Below, in pieces: positions 43,532 to 55,388 of a stretch of 64,000 nt of DNA (its first letter is position 1; each line of letters begins with the position of its first letter). A program made the translations under genes and the position numbers. Origin of the DNA: Mauremys mutica. Taxonomy: Eukaryota > Chordata > Testudines > Geoemydidae. A model generated the notes under the pieces. It worked only from the letters and a program-made list of their open reading frames with translations. It had not been told where the DNA came from and searched no databases. The DNA is taken from the NCBI RefSeq assembly GCF_020497125.1, contig NC_059082.1, positions 65,860,948 through 65,924,947 on the forward strand, in the 5' to 3' direction.

Positions 43532-46500
43532 TCACACTAAAATCTGTAGTTGGCTAAACCATATTATGACTATGCTTATCACTATCACATTTTCACTGTT
43601 ATATAAGAGCTGTATATAACCAATATTCCCATCCTTCCCATGCAAACAAGCTACAGGACAAAAAGTTATGCAGCTGTAACTACAAAAGAAGAAACATAAG
43701 GGATAAATATTCTAAGAGTTATATAGTACTTTAGCCAATGAAGTCAATCGGAATCATGTAGCCAAAGTACCTTGTGAATTTTTTTAAACACTTACCTCAG
43801 AATGTTCTAATCAGATAGGACTTTGAGTAAAAACTGCAGAGAACTCACTAGAAATCATTGAATGTATTTTATCAATGGACTGATTCGATACTTGGGAATT
43901 TTAAAGTATGTCAGATATATGCATTTACATTTCCAGTTTTGTTATTAAAACTACCATTCAAATCAGTAGGGTTTTCATCTGATATGATGAATTCTGTGCT
44001 TCTAACAGACACCCAAGACCAGCCCAGAAAAACTGTGAAATAGTGGTGGTAGACACAACACCAAAGCAGTCCTTTCCCTACTGACTTCCCGCTCCCTACA
44101 AAATCTCTCTACTGCAGAATTCCTCTTACAGAAAATTGCCCAGCATGCCTTTCTGGGCAAGGCCTTTTCAGTCTGGTGGAGTGAAAGAGCTCATGACCTA
44201 AAGTGGTCATTTTACAAATGACAGCTTCTAGCTGCATCTTTCTATCTTCCAGCTGGTAAGTGCATGTTATGTTTTCCCTTTCCTCTTGCTAAGGAGATGG
44301 CAGTTCCCACATACACAATGTGGGCTAGATTCATCATTGCAATATTCTGTTTTACGCCAATGACACTCCCTTTAAATCAATAGAGTAAAACTGGAGTAGC
44401 ACAGTGGTGAAACAGCACTGATGCCTTTAATTAGTCTGCCATTAGACCATATTTTTCATCCTGACTCACACTGCATGATTATACTTGTAAGAAAGAGGAC
44501 AGTGCAGTCTGCAGATTTAAATTTGTGTATTTAAATTGAAATATGTACTATACTGAATATACATTTTTTGTACATCCTGACACCTAAGATACAGATCTTA
44601 ATTTGGAAAAAAAATCATCCTTTCAACTATTTACACCCAGAGTATTTCAGAAAAATGTTATCAGATATTGACAGGGAAAGAGAAAAAATAAAGCTATCTA
44701 AATCATAGTATTAGATTTGGTTATGTTGCCTAACCATGCAGATAGAGAGTCAATGGCATGCAGTTTTCTAGTGGAATACACAGGACAATTGTGTGGAAAG
44801 AAACCTAATTATGAAGACCCTCTGAAGTGCTACAAGGCAAAAATGATACATCTGTAACAACAGACACATCTGAAACTAAATGTACTTACTCTCTGCCTGT
44901 GTAAAGATTCTGACAGTTACACCCCTTTGAGATCTCTCTCTATATTGATATCCATATATTTAATGATTTCATGAAATAACAAACTCTGATCAGTGCAGAA
45001 GTAAATTACTCCTAAATTATGCACCAAATTAGGCCTTGGTTCCCACAAGTTGGCAGACGCATTCGGTCTTCTCTATAAGACCTTTTACCATCTAAAACTG
45101 GGCTATCAGCCAAAAGTCAGTGAGTCACAGCTTTTGCAATATAGCACTGCTGCAGATCAGCCATGCTGTTCCATTCACATTAGTGGAGAGACAATGCAAG
45201 CTACCACCCCTTTATGAGTATTGACAGGAAGCATCAGAGTTTGTTAGTGAAACCTGCATAACAAGTAAGGAGAAGACACTAATTGTTTTCTCTATTTTTA
45301 AAAAAAATCAGAATTTAAGGGACTTCAATGTCTCCCTTGGACTTTATTATTTGTGATGGTAACGACCATCATCATTACACATTGCTAGGCTGAGAATTCC
45401 AAATGAGGCTAAACCAAAATCCCACTATGAACACTCTTGACTTCCGGGGAAATTCAAATGCAAATCTGATCCAAGCCTTGGAGGTTAGGCTCATCTCTAC
45501 AGACAGTTAATTTTGGGATGGATTTAAGGTGAAACTTTTTTCATATTCAAAATCAATTGTAATATACTGAAACACAAAGGCAATTCTGATGCTGAATTTC
45601 TGGATATCCAAATATCGATACTAGTCTGGAGTGGTTGACAGAAATATTGTATTCATTACTGAGCACCAGTGGTTAGCTCAGCACAGTGCAGAGGGAAAAA
45701 TCTCTGCCCCAAGTATCTTGCTATCTAAATCTGACAGACAAATTAGCTCACACACACATAATAGACTGGTTGACAAGGTAAAGGTCCAGCCTCCATGCTC
45801 AGGAGATTGTTTTTAGAAAGATGGTGTGCACAGATCAGCAATTTGCTTGCCCTCCACTCAAGAATTACTTTCATGGCACTGAGCAATTAGCACATTTCAA
45901 TCTGAGAAATGGGTGATTAATTTTACGAAATAAAATTAGTGGACAGCAGACACATGAGTAATCAAATTATTTGTCTGCTTTAAATTGCAAATGTAAATTC
46001 CTGAAATAGGCTTTGAGCAAAATTGATTTTGAATAGTGAAGCAGCATATTCCAAGTTCTCAAACAGATTTGCACAAATGTTTCTCTTCCCATGTACTTCT
46101 TGACAGTCCCCATTGTTTACTACTTTTGTCCTTGTCTTGATGTAACTATAGCTGGGTGAATATTTCAAAATTGTTACCATGAATATTCACTTCAATATTT
46201 TAAAAAATTGCATCATCCATGTTCACGTCCTATTGTATTTGCTTTCTGCAAACTTGCTAGTGGACAAGATTAGTCAGGAATGTTCATGGGAAAAGTGAAT
46301 TTTAAGAGAATATTAAAGAATAGCAGCTATTAAGATAATGAATTTTGAATTTGTATATGCAAGCATTCATGTATTTCCCATCAAAATAACTCAAACTTCA
46401 AATTTCAGATATCAAATGTGAGCAGCAAATTGTTCACAAATGAGCACAGACCAAAGATTATTCATAATTTTGTTTAAATTGATTTAATTGTTTAAAAAAT

Positions 46501-47518
46501 ACCTGTCCTCAAATCATTCAGAAACAGAATGAGGTGAAATCCATTGAATAAACAGAGGCCTTACAGCTAATGTTCAACTCCCAGCCCAAAATATTAGTTA
46601 TTTTTGGCACCACCCAAAACACAACAAAGTTCTCTGACCAATGTTTGGTAATAGGACTTGAGGTGGATTGAAACTGCTTCAGGGGGTGGGAATTTCCTGA
46701 GTTATTCAATAGGAGAGATCTATGTTAGAGTTAGACTCATAGTCATGTCTCATTGCTCACACACAAGGGAAGCCCATTAGATAACAACCCACTCATGATT
46801 TATTTGGTGCCGCCCGCCTCTTCTACATCTATGATTTGATTGTTCTTATTGAACTGAAAAGTGAGTTCCTTCTCTTAAAGACTATCACACCTATTACTTC
46901 CAGATCACTCTGGTTCCTATTGTTTTTTTGATTTTTTCAATGCTTTCCGATGGAAAATGGCCAAAGAATGTCTTCCACCTTCTAGAAAAATTATTTCTGA
47001 CATGAATAGAGCTTCCTAGATCAGATTCTTCCCTGTGCTGTTGGCATAAGAGGTATAGCTGGGGCAAGTTGGGTGTTGGCAGCTGCCACAAACTAGAGCA
47101 TCCCAGAGACTGCTCTAACTTCCAACATAGTACACAACCAGTCCAGAATGGAAGGTGTCTTAAAGCCAGATTTACCCGCTCTACAAATTGTATTGTGTGC
47201 TCTCTGGCCACAGGAAAGAATCTGGACTATATTCTTTAATAAATGCTTTGCCAGTGTTGCCTTGCCATGTTTTTGTTTATGGAAAGAGTTCGCTTCTGAT
47301 TAGAATCTATAGATTGTGACATTATACGTCAAAAGGAGTTTGCCAAGTATTAAGATTAATAGACTTATTAATAGCAAGCATAATATAATGCAAATACAAT
47401 TTAGTTTGAACCCAATTTATATTTAATGACATAACAGTTATCAAAGTTTAGTTAGTACAATTAGAATTTCACTCAATAAGACAATTAATTACTTTGCTGA
47501 GCACCTTGCAGGATGAGG
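43532..47518. other. Non-coding, ~4 kb without clear gene
   Basis: AT-rich. Weak items inside: a short palindrome at about 44322-44412 (GTGGGCTAGATTCATCATTG...) and an old LINE/SINE relic at about 45655-45755 (CTGCCCCAAGTATCTTGCTA). No exon seen; the 105-codon minus-strand frame at 46894-47211 has no domain. Confidence 0.45.
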
Positions 47519-47526
47519 CCCTAAGA

Positions 47527-47688
47527 CAGGGGTGAAAGTGAGCTGGTACGGGCCGGTACAGCATACCGGTAAAAACCCACACCGGCCTGTACGCAGCCCA
47601 CATTAAAACGCTGCCCCCCCAGTCCCACCCCTTCTGCCCGAGGCCCCAGCCCCTTACCGGTAAGTGTCTGTAGTTACTTTCACCCCTG
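47527..47688. mobile_element. hAT-type MITE, CAGGGGTGAAAGT termini
   Basis: Perfect 13-bp inverted ends CAGGGGTGAAAGT / ACTTTCACCCCTG and a perfect 8-bp TSD CCCTAAGA (47519-47526, 47689-47696). The subterminal GCCGGTACAGCATACCGGTA matches that of 17883-18273, but the interior is only 162 bp long in total, so the GC-rich insert of the longer copy is absent. Confidence 0.92.
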
Positions 47689-47956
47689 CCCTAAGACAAA
47701 TGGTTGCTTAAACTGAGTATTTGCATGTCTGAGTTCCTTATTAACACATCCTCAGGGGAAGTAACTGGATAATACTGATCTGCCTTTTAATAAATTATCT
47801 CAATATTTTGTGTAGTAGTAGCAATTTTGTGGAGTAGTAGCAAATCCCTCTATTAATGTAGTTTGTAAATTTAACAAAATTATTATTATCCCATATATCT
47901 GGTGCATGTTTTTCTTTTCTTCTTCATCAAGATGTCTCTTGCTACATAGAGTTTAA

Positions 47957-48219
47957 GGGTATGTCTACACTCCCTGCCAGATCGGCAGGCAGCAATCGAT
48001 CCAGCGGGGATAGACGCGATAAATCGATCCCTGAGTTCTCTCCCGTCGACTCCTGTACTCCACCACCGCGAGAGGCGCAGGTGGAGTCGACAGGGGAGCG
48101 GTAGCAGTCGACTCACCGCAGTGAAGTCGATCTAAGTACGTCAGATTCAGCTATATTATTCACGTAGCTGAAACTGTGTAACTTAGATCGATCCTCCCCA
48201 CCCCAGTGTAGACCAGGCC
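47957..48219. mobile_element. Harbinger-type MITE with TAA target
   Basis: GGGTATGTCTACACT at the left and AGTGTAGACCAGGCC at the right, with TAA on both sides (47954-47956, 48220-48222). Inside, GTCGACTCCTGTACTCCACC is mirrored by GGTGGAGTCGACAGG and GATCGATTT motifs recur. The right terminus resembles the end of the Harbinger copy at 9725-11018. The minus-strand frame at 47886-48116 is an artefact. Confidence 0.88.
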
Positions 48220-48222
48220 TAA

Positions 48223-50466
48223 TATTTTCCATCATATTCAAAGCCACTGGCCTGTGGTATGGAACTTATAAACTGTTTATATTATGATTTGCTTTGTGTG
48301 ATACTTTTCCAATAAATGTAAGCCGGGCTTCAGCAATGTAATTTATTCTAATGAAAATACATGATTATATAGTTCTTATTAATTTGCAGGCATGGACACT
48401 TTGAAAAGCACCACATTTTAGGAGTGGTATTAATTTAGCTAATTGTTATGCACAGATCTAGAAGAGTTTTAATGGCTACCACAATAGGATTTTATTTTAT
48501 TGTAATGACTTAGTTTTTGTGAAGTCTGAAGTATGAAATGAAAAAGGAAGGAATATTTTATAGCTTTCTGCTCCAGGCTACCAATATGCACGTTACAACT
48601 TCTCTAATATTTTGTTAAAACATTGATGGTTTGTTTCTTTCCCACTTCCAGAAGATGGTCCTTATCTTAAATAACTGGTGTGACAGGAATGTTTTACTAA
48701 TTTATCAGAAACCTACCAGCTTGGTTAATCCACTGGCATATCTTTCAGGTTTGTAATTTTAGGATGTCATCATATATGTACAGTTCAAGGAAGGGCTCTG
48801 TTCCATTACTCTGCAATTAACTACAGTATTGAGGGCTCATTGTAGCTAATAATATCCCCCAGCCCTCTGGTGCATAGCAGAACCCTCCTACCTACAGAAA
48901 AGACCACTTTGCGTCTGCAGAACAAAAAAAGAAACCTAATTTGCACAGATCTTTGCCAGTTAGTGGCAGAGCTACTCAATGCATAGAGAGTTATATTTTA
49001 TTCTCTCTCTCAGAGATTTGTAAAGTTGGGCTCATAATACTAAGGGAGCTTGGCAGTGCAAGTGGGGAGATACAAAATACAAGTCCAGTTTAAAAAAAAT
49101 TAATGAAATAACTAATGTATTTCTGAAATAATTGTTCTAAATATGCCATATGTAGAATATATGTTGCTCTGGCTTAAAGGTTTTATTGGCAATCCTTTGT
49201 AATCACTGTTAAAACTCAGGACTGGCTTCACCACTCATGAATAATTGGGCCGCCCTAAACTCATGCTGATAAAAGCTAGCATGCCAACATGTATTTTTTG
49301 TTCTTAGGAGACATAAACTATATATATAGGGATATAGCCTCAGCTATAGCTGAGATAATTCCACAGAGTAATGGAATCAGTGCTGTTTGTACTACATCTG
49401 CATATGTATGGATAGCTTAATCTATATTATGGGGGGGGGGGGTAGGGGGTGATCCTGAGGGCAGTCTGGTCCCATCATAATTTAAAGCAACCTTATGGCT
49501 GCACTGAGTTATACCTGACTGCCCACAGCCAGGGATTGCTGAGATATAGGGATGCCCTGGCTGCATACTTGTTTTACCCAGAAATGCCATTCCCTGCACT
49601 GGCAATGTGGAGAGGAGAGGTGATTTAGTAGAGCCTCTACATCATAGGGAAACCCTCAGTCAAACTGAGTTAAACTGGCTTTCTGGCTTCTTTGCTCTGC
49701 TATAGCAGAATAAAGCACTTGGAGAGCTCCTGAGAATTGGGCCCATAGAATATGCATGTTCCAGAAAAAAATAATAAAGATAACTTCGATATCAAATTAG
49801 TGGGCCATGAAGAAAGAAGCTGCCTAATGGTACTAAAAACCAAACACGGCTTGAAATCAGAAAGTTATTTATTAAAACTTTAGGTATGAAAGCAAAACCA
49901 TCTAACTTCTTTTTACCTTCTGCAACACAGTGTTTTTGTAGCATCTTCTGTGCAAATTTGTCAAATAACAATTAATAATCACAAACTGTATATGTAAATC
50001 TGGCTAATATACCTAGATTACAAAACAGTGTAATATACAGGTAATGTAGCTTTTCTCCATAAAGTAGGACAAAGATGCAGAAAAGTGAAAAGACTAATAT
50101 TTTGGCAGAATTATTGAGCTCAAGAAAAATGGATTTGATTGTTTTTATTAAAGAGAGGCTTAGGAATGGGATAAGATTCCGTGCTGCATCTCTAAGAAGT
50201 GTGTTTCGGGGGTGGGGAAGCTAGGAAGGCTTTAAACCCTCCAGATTCTGGGCTGGAGTGATCCCCAGCATAAATTATGGCCTTCCTATGGGCAGCAGCA
50301 CTGCCCAGTATCTCTCTAGCACCATATTCTGTGGCATTCCCCCTTCCTGTTCCAACCCTGTCTTCACATGCCCCATAAACCATGGTTTGTGACTATCTTC
50401 CCCGATTCCTGTGTTGGTGGAATTCTTCCCCACTGGATCTGGGGCGTAAGAGCCCCTTTGCACTAG
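48223..50466. other. Non-coding, nothing firmly identified
   Basis: AT-rich with a 12-base G run at 49431-49442. Frames of about 60 codons near 49417 and 50192-50596 have no domains. Confidence 0.45.
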
Positions 50467-51085
50467 GGTTGACAACACTGTATTTCAAAAATACGAGACA
50501 GACCTCAGATATCCCCAGTCTTGACTTGAGCCTCTGATGGGCAAGTCCCTTTTCCTCCTCCATCCTTCCTAGGCTCTCTCCAGCTCTGGGTGTCATGAAG
50601 ACCCCAAAGCCTCAGGCACTGGGCTGGGGAGCTGCTGCAGCTCCTGTTCAGGTTCCATGTGTGTGCTCGGATCTGAATCAGAATTGCTGATCAATGCCTG
50701 CTGCAGTGTTGTGTGTCGCTAGCAGTCGGGGCTGAAAGAAGGGGGTGCCAGGAGGGGTGCCATTTGGAAGAGGCAACTTTCAGTGGGGGACCAGGGGCAG
50801 AGGGTTAGCAAGGCCAAATTTGAGTGGCGTTGCAACTCCATGCACTGGGTTGCAAATTCTGCCTGTCTGTTCCTCTGTTACGCCAGACTGGGGGGACAGC
50901 TGGGCCAAATTTGAGCAGTGTTGCAACCTTGTGTGCCAAGTCAAGTTGCAAACTAGCAGTGCTTTGCAATGTGAAGTGTTGGTTTGAAATACAGAATAAA
51001 AGGCATCTCATACTAGTTTAGTACAGGACAGACAATTTTTTGATAAGGGATATCGCTTATAATACGGGACTGTTGGTGCAAAGTA
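50467..51085. repeat. Possible MITE with TAGGGTTGACAAC end
   Basis: TAGGGTTGACAACACTGTAT with ATACGAGACAGACC near the left, and GGACAGACAATTTTTTGATA, AATACGGGACTGTTGG near the right, recall a reptile MITE whose ends read AGGGTTGCCAAC/ATACGGGAC. Inside is a ~91-bp direct repeat beginning GCCAAATTTGAG (50813, 50904). No clean TSD. Confidence 0.45.
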
Positions 51086-52591
51086 GGGTTGTCAGTTTGT
51101 CTCCTTGGCTGAAGCAGAGTTGAGAATCTCACATAGGTCAGTGCAAAAAGACTGTTCTTCAAAGTGAATTTGAAAAGTCAGGGAGACTGTTTTAGATAGT
51201 GACATTAGAGAATAATGAGGAGAGATGGTTAGAAGTGAACATAAAGAAGTATCACATTTTAGAAAATATTTGTTTTTAATTTCTCCGGGTGCTGTGTCCC
51301 CCACTTACTGCACTCTACAGCTTGAAAAATTTGCCTGCAAAATCACTTTGTTTAACATAGGACAGGTATCTTCAGGAAAGTCTAGCTAATTTAATCTGAA
51401 AACCATATAAACATGTTTATCAAGGAGTTGCGGAGAAAATAATGTTCATATTCCATACATAAATCTGCCCCACTGCATTATTTGTTAGGAAAACCTATTG
51501 CAAACAAGATCATCTGTCACCAGCAGTTTGCAGAGTGGTAATGGGAATGCATTGAATGATTTTGGAAATGTGGGGTCACAAATTCAAAAGAGAGAGAGAT
51601 TTAGAGTTGTTTGGCTGCAAAAAAAAATGAAAATGTGCCTATTTTTATTTGGAAAACAGTATTATAGAAAAGCTAAACATCAGGTTATCCCACAATGGTC
51701 ATTGAAGATCATTTCATTGAGTTCCTTTGAAGTCTGTCTCATTGGCTGCATTTTGTGAATGCAATAATCTAAAATACTAAATTTGCCTCTGAAAAAATTA
51801 AAGGAAGTCGGGCAGACAGGTCTTTTGTTCATGGGCTTCATAGTGAGTGGACTTTTCCTATTTGCAACATGTGTTGTGAAAGCTACTGAAAGGAAAAGGG
51901 TAGTTGCACTGGAGAATAAATTCCTGGAAATTATTTATAACTCTTGGATTAGTGCCTTGCTGTCACCTGCACTATGTCTCAGTTGGCTATAAAAGAGAAA
52001 TGAGTTTGCTTCTCATTCACTCTTGAACATCTCTTTGCACTGAAGTCTGATTTTATTGACCAATGTTTTGATCATTTTTAACTGTTTTCACTTACACAAA
52101 CGTGGGTCATTTTAGCTGTGTTTGTTGTTGCCTTTCATACTCCAGCCTTACAAAACAAAATACAAAAAAATTCACAAGAAATTCTCAAGGGAATGCCATG
52201 GTATAGTAAACCATCTGCATATCTATTGGGAATATTTTATATTGAACGACTTCTGATCTGATGTCAGTAAATTGATGCAAGAGTGATACATGACCCAAAT
52301 CTCTATTTTTACTATCGTGTTGGGGAGATGCTCTGATTTAAAAAATGAAATACAGACAACTGCCTATTTAGAATGCTAGTGATGGCAGCAAAAACATGTA
52401 TTTCATTACTATTATGCCATCAACCAAATACATACTACAGAAGTGTGATTTGCATGAATAAAAATTAAGAGAAATATAAAGACTTACTCCCTATATTAAG
52501 TTAGCTAACAAACAATATTTCAGGGAAGACTAGAGAAAGTGGGATGAATTGATTAACACCAAACCTGTGATATAGCTCTTATAATAACACT
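51086..52591. other. Non-coding, nothing identified
   Basis: AT-rich up to the left arm of the large inverted repeat. Frames at 51498-51992 lack domains. Confidence 0.45.
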
Positions 52592-53007
52592 ATTAATACA
52601 ATTAGGCCTGTTATACATTTATTTATATATCTATACTAGATATCTATATATATTCGTAATCTTAAAATACTATATATTCCTAATCTCAAAATTCCACCGT
52701 TTCTATAATGACAACCCTGAAGTAGTTACAGTAAACCCATATCAACATCACAACCCCAAAATTGTCTGTAATTCCAAAATATACCCAGGATATTTCCTCA
52801 TAAAATAGATTTGATTTAGATTAGTTGAACAATTGCATTTCATGAGTGCTAAATATACCCTAAAATATTTCTAAGGCAGTAATTTTGGTATGGCAATTCC
52901 ACTGAATATCAAGATGTATTCAGAAATATTAATTAAACCATTCCAAGAGCATGTGCCATAAATTTTAAAACAAAATATTTATGGCTCTAGTTTATTCTGA
53001 GACTACA
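52592..53007 (+). repeat. 416-bp inverted repeat, left arm
   Basis: Aligns without gaps to the reverse complement of 54973-55388. My hand alignment counts about 29 mismatches in 416 bases (about 93% identity). The inner boundary is sharp, after GAGACTACA at 53007; the outer boundary is softer near ATTAATACAATTAGGCC. The arm is AT-rich, non-coding and not a repeat I know. Spacer 53008-54972. Confidence 0.9.
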
Positions 53008-53075
53008 GTGTCTAATCTATATCTCAATACACCTGTATTCTCTTGTATACAGGGGAGGAAAGCACCGGATTAAGA

Positions 53076-53855
53076 TGTAATAATTTTATGAATATGTGAC
53101 CTACCTACTAAGATAGTACCTGCGTAGCCTCTTTGGAATGTGAGAATTGATTGACTAAGTTTAATAGTGGGCTGTGGGGAAACAAGCAGGAAATGATACA
53201 ATGACTAAAACATCAGAAGTCTGGGGGGGAAATGCTTCAAGGGTCCTTAAGAGAACAGTGGGTTAGCTATTAATTGGGAAGTGGCTACCTGCCTGGATCC
53301 AGCCAGATTAACAAATTTATTTTTCCAGAATGGGATCTAAGATCAAGAGGATGCTAAATTGTTAAAAATTCCTGCCTAGAGAAAGGGTGGTGTGAGGTGA
53401 GTTGCCAGCAGCTGCTGAAAGGGAGATGCTGAGAGAAGCAGAAAATTCAGGAGGGCAGTTGGTCTGAGACACAGGCTCTGTGGGATGTGTCTGGGGCAGC
53501 AAGACTTGCCTAGGCTTTGAGAGAAATGATAAGCTTTAGGTAAGCCCCAGGCATGCAGACCTCTTGTGGTTTTAACTCTTTTCTGTGCATGCTGTTTACC
53601 TTTAGGTGAATAGACAATAATGTTTGTTTGGAAGGAGCTGTTTTGGGTCACTTTAATCAGCCGCTGGTCAGAGGCTCCCAGAAGGGAGTGTCTTGCAGCT
53701 GCTATATACAGCTGGGGCTATCATATTATCATGGCTTGGAACAGGGGAAAGGGGTCTCCTATCCTGCGGTCCAGTATGAGTGGTAGAGCTATGGGATTCC
53801 ACCCAGAGAGAGGTGACAGTAGTGGCACTTGACACCTGAGGGCTGTACTCATGAG
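53076..53855 (+). mobile_element. LTR-like unit, copy B, inside the inverted repeat
   Basis: Homologous to 41356-42113: ATTTTATGAATATGTGACCTAC, AACAAGCAGGAAATGATACA, GTGGCTACCTGCCTGGATCC, AAGCTTTAGGTAAGCCCCAG, GAATAGACAATAATG in place of the AATAAA region. It lies wholly within the spacer of the inverted repeat. Overall divergence from copy A looks large (perhaps 25%), so the two are independent insertions. Confidence 0.55.
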
Positions 53856-54972
53856 GGACTGCAGAGAAGTCTAATAAGGCACCACTCACTCTGTAACCAT
53901 GACGTGGGGGCGGTGATAAAAAGATGTGTTGTACCCTGGTGAACCAGAGTGTTCCACTTTGGGAGAAGTGCAGGTAGAGAAGCCTGTCACTTTAAAGTTG
54001 CGCACAAAGAGACTGTGGGAGAGATCACAGGTGCAGCTCTCCTCTGAACTCTCACATGATACTTCCTTCTTATGTAAGAAAATAACTTGTACTGCTAAGG
54101 CTTCTATTTATCACTTCTTTAATAAAAGAACAAACAAAAATATTGGTGGTGATATTATAAATGGAACCTACTGTACCTCTTCGTGTTCTTGCATGAAATC
54201 TATACAAAGAGCAAAGATCTTTATAGATTTACAAGAGGAGCTGCAATAGAGGCTTCAGTAAGTTTCTCCATATAGACAGCATAGCATTTGCCAACTTAAT
54301 AGAGTTTAATCTCAAAGTTTCTGGTCTCTATTCCCACCATAGCAGTACCCCTGCTTTTAGTTTGAATCATTTTGTACTGAACTGGTTTTATGTGCCTCAC
54401 TGCCCTCTACTGGATGGGATGCCAGACCTGCTCATTCACATGTATAGTTTCCCTCTGTTGACTGAGCTTGTGTAGCTGTTCCTTTAAGATCATTAAGAGG
54501 CCTGTAGTAATATACTGGCTTATGCATATGTTTACCATTGCCCAATATAATATAGAATCAGACATGCTAAAGTATTTCCACTTGTCTTGCCCTCTAATTG
54601 CTCACTTACAAAAAGTGTATACACCCAAATGCTACTGATAGTCAATGGAGCTTTTTCTTTAGCTCAGATGGAGAAGGATTGTGGTTTTGAAATAGAGGAA
54701 ATAAATTCGAATTCTGCATGTGTGCAATTCTGCATGTGTGCAATTCAGTTGACTGGTGTCGTTGTAAGTAAGGTGCCATGGTTTGTTACAGACTGGTTCT
54801 CTGTAATGATTTACCCATACCTAGTTTGTATGTGAAAAATCCTCCCATTCCTACTCAGAGTCTAATTGTGACTTTTCACCCTTTACTCTTGTAATTCTAC
54901 CAATATTTTCATGTTGAAAACACTGCCATGACTCTGCTGCAGATGGAAACACTAAGTTGATAGTGATATTAA
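53856..54972. other. Non-coding remainder of inverted-repeat spacer
   Basis: The 107-codon frame at 53926-54249 shows no domain or motif; a transposase is not visible. Nothing else identified. Confidence 0.45.
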
Positions 54973-55388
54973 TGTAGTCTCAGAATAAACTAGAGCCATA
55001 AATATTTTGTTTTAAAATGTATGGCACATGCTCTTGGAACTGTTTAATTAATATTTCTGAATATATCTTAATATTCAGTGGAATTGCCATACCAAATTTA
55101 CTATATTAGAAATATTTCAGGGTATACTTAGCACTCATGAAATGAAATTGTTCAACGAATCTAAATCAAATCTATTTTATGAGGAAATATCCTGAGTATA
55201 TTTTGGAATTACAGACAATTTGGGGATTGTGATGTTGATATGGGTTTACTGTAACTACTTCAGGGTTGTCATAATAGAAATGGTAGAATTTTGAGATTAG
55301 GAATATTCAGAATTTTGAGAATACAAATATATATAGATATCTAGTATAGATATATAAATAAATATATAATAGGCCTAACTGTATCAAT
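54973..55388 (-). repeat. 416-bp inverted repeat, right arm
   Basis: Reverse complement of 52592-53007 over its full length with no gaps. Begins TGTAGTCTCAGAATAAACTA and ends ATAGGCCTAACTGTATCAAT. No target duplication is visible outside either arm (left ...AATAACACT, right GAGTCTGTA...). Confidence 0.9.

Noticed and set aside
41356..53855. A single ~12.5-kb provirus bounded by the two LTR-like units
   Set aside because: No gag, pol or env coding between them, many unrelated MITEs instead, and the units are too diverged from each other.
53926..54249. Possible transposase in the inverted-repeat spacer
   Set aside because: 107 codons without any DDE, zinc-finger or other motif; no support for a transposase.
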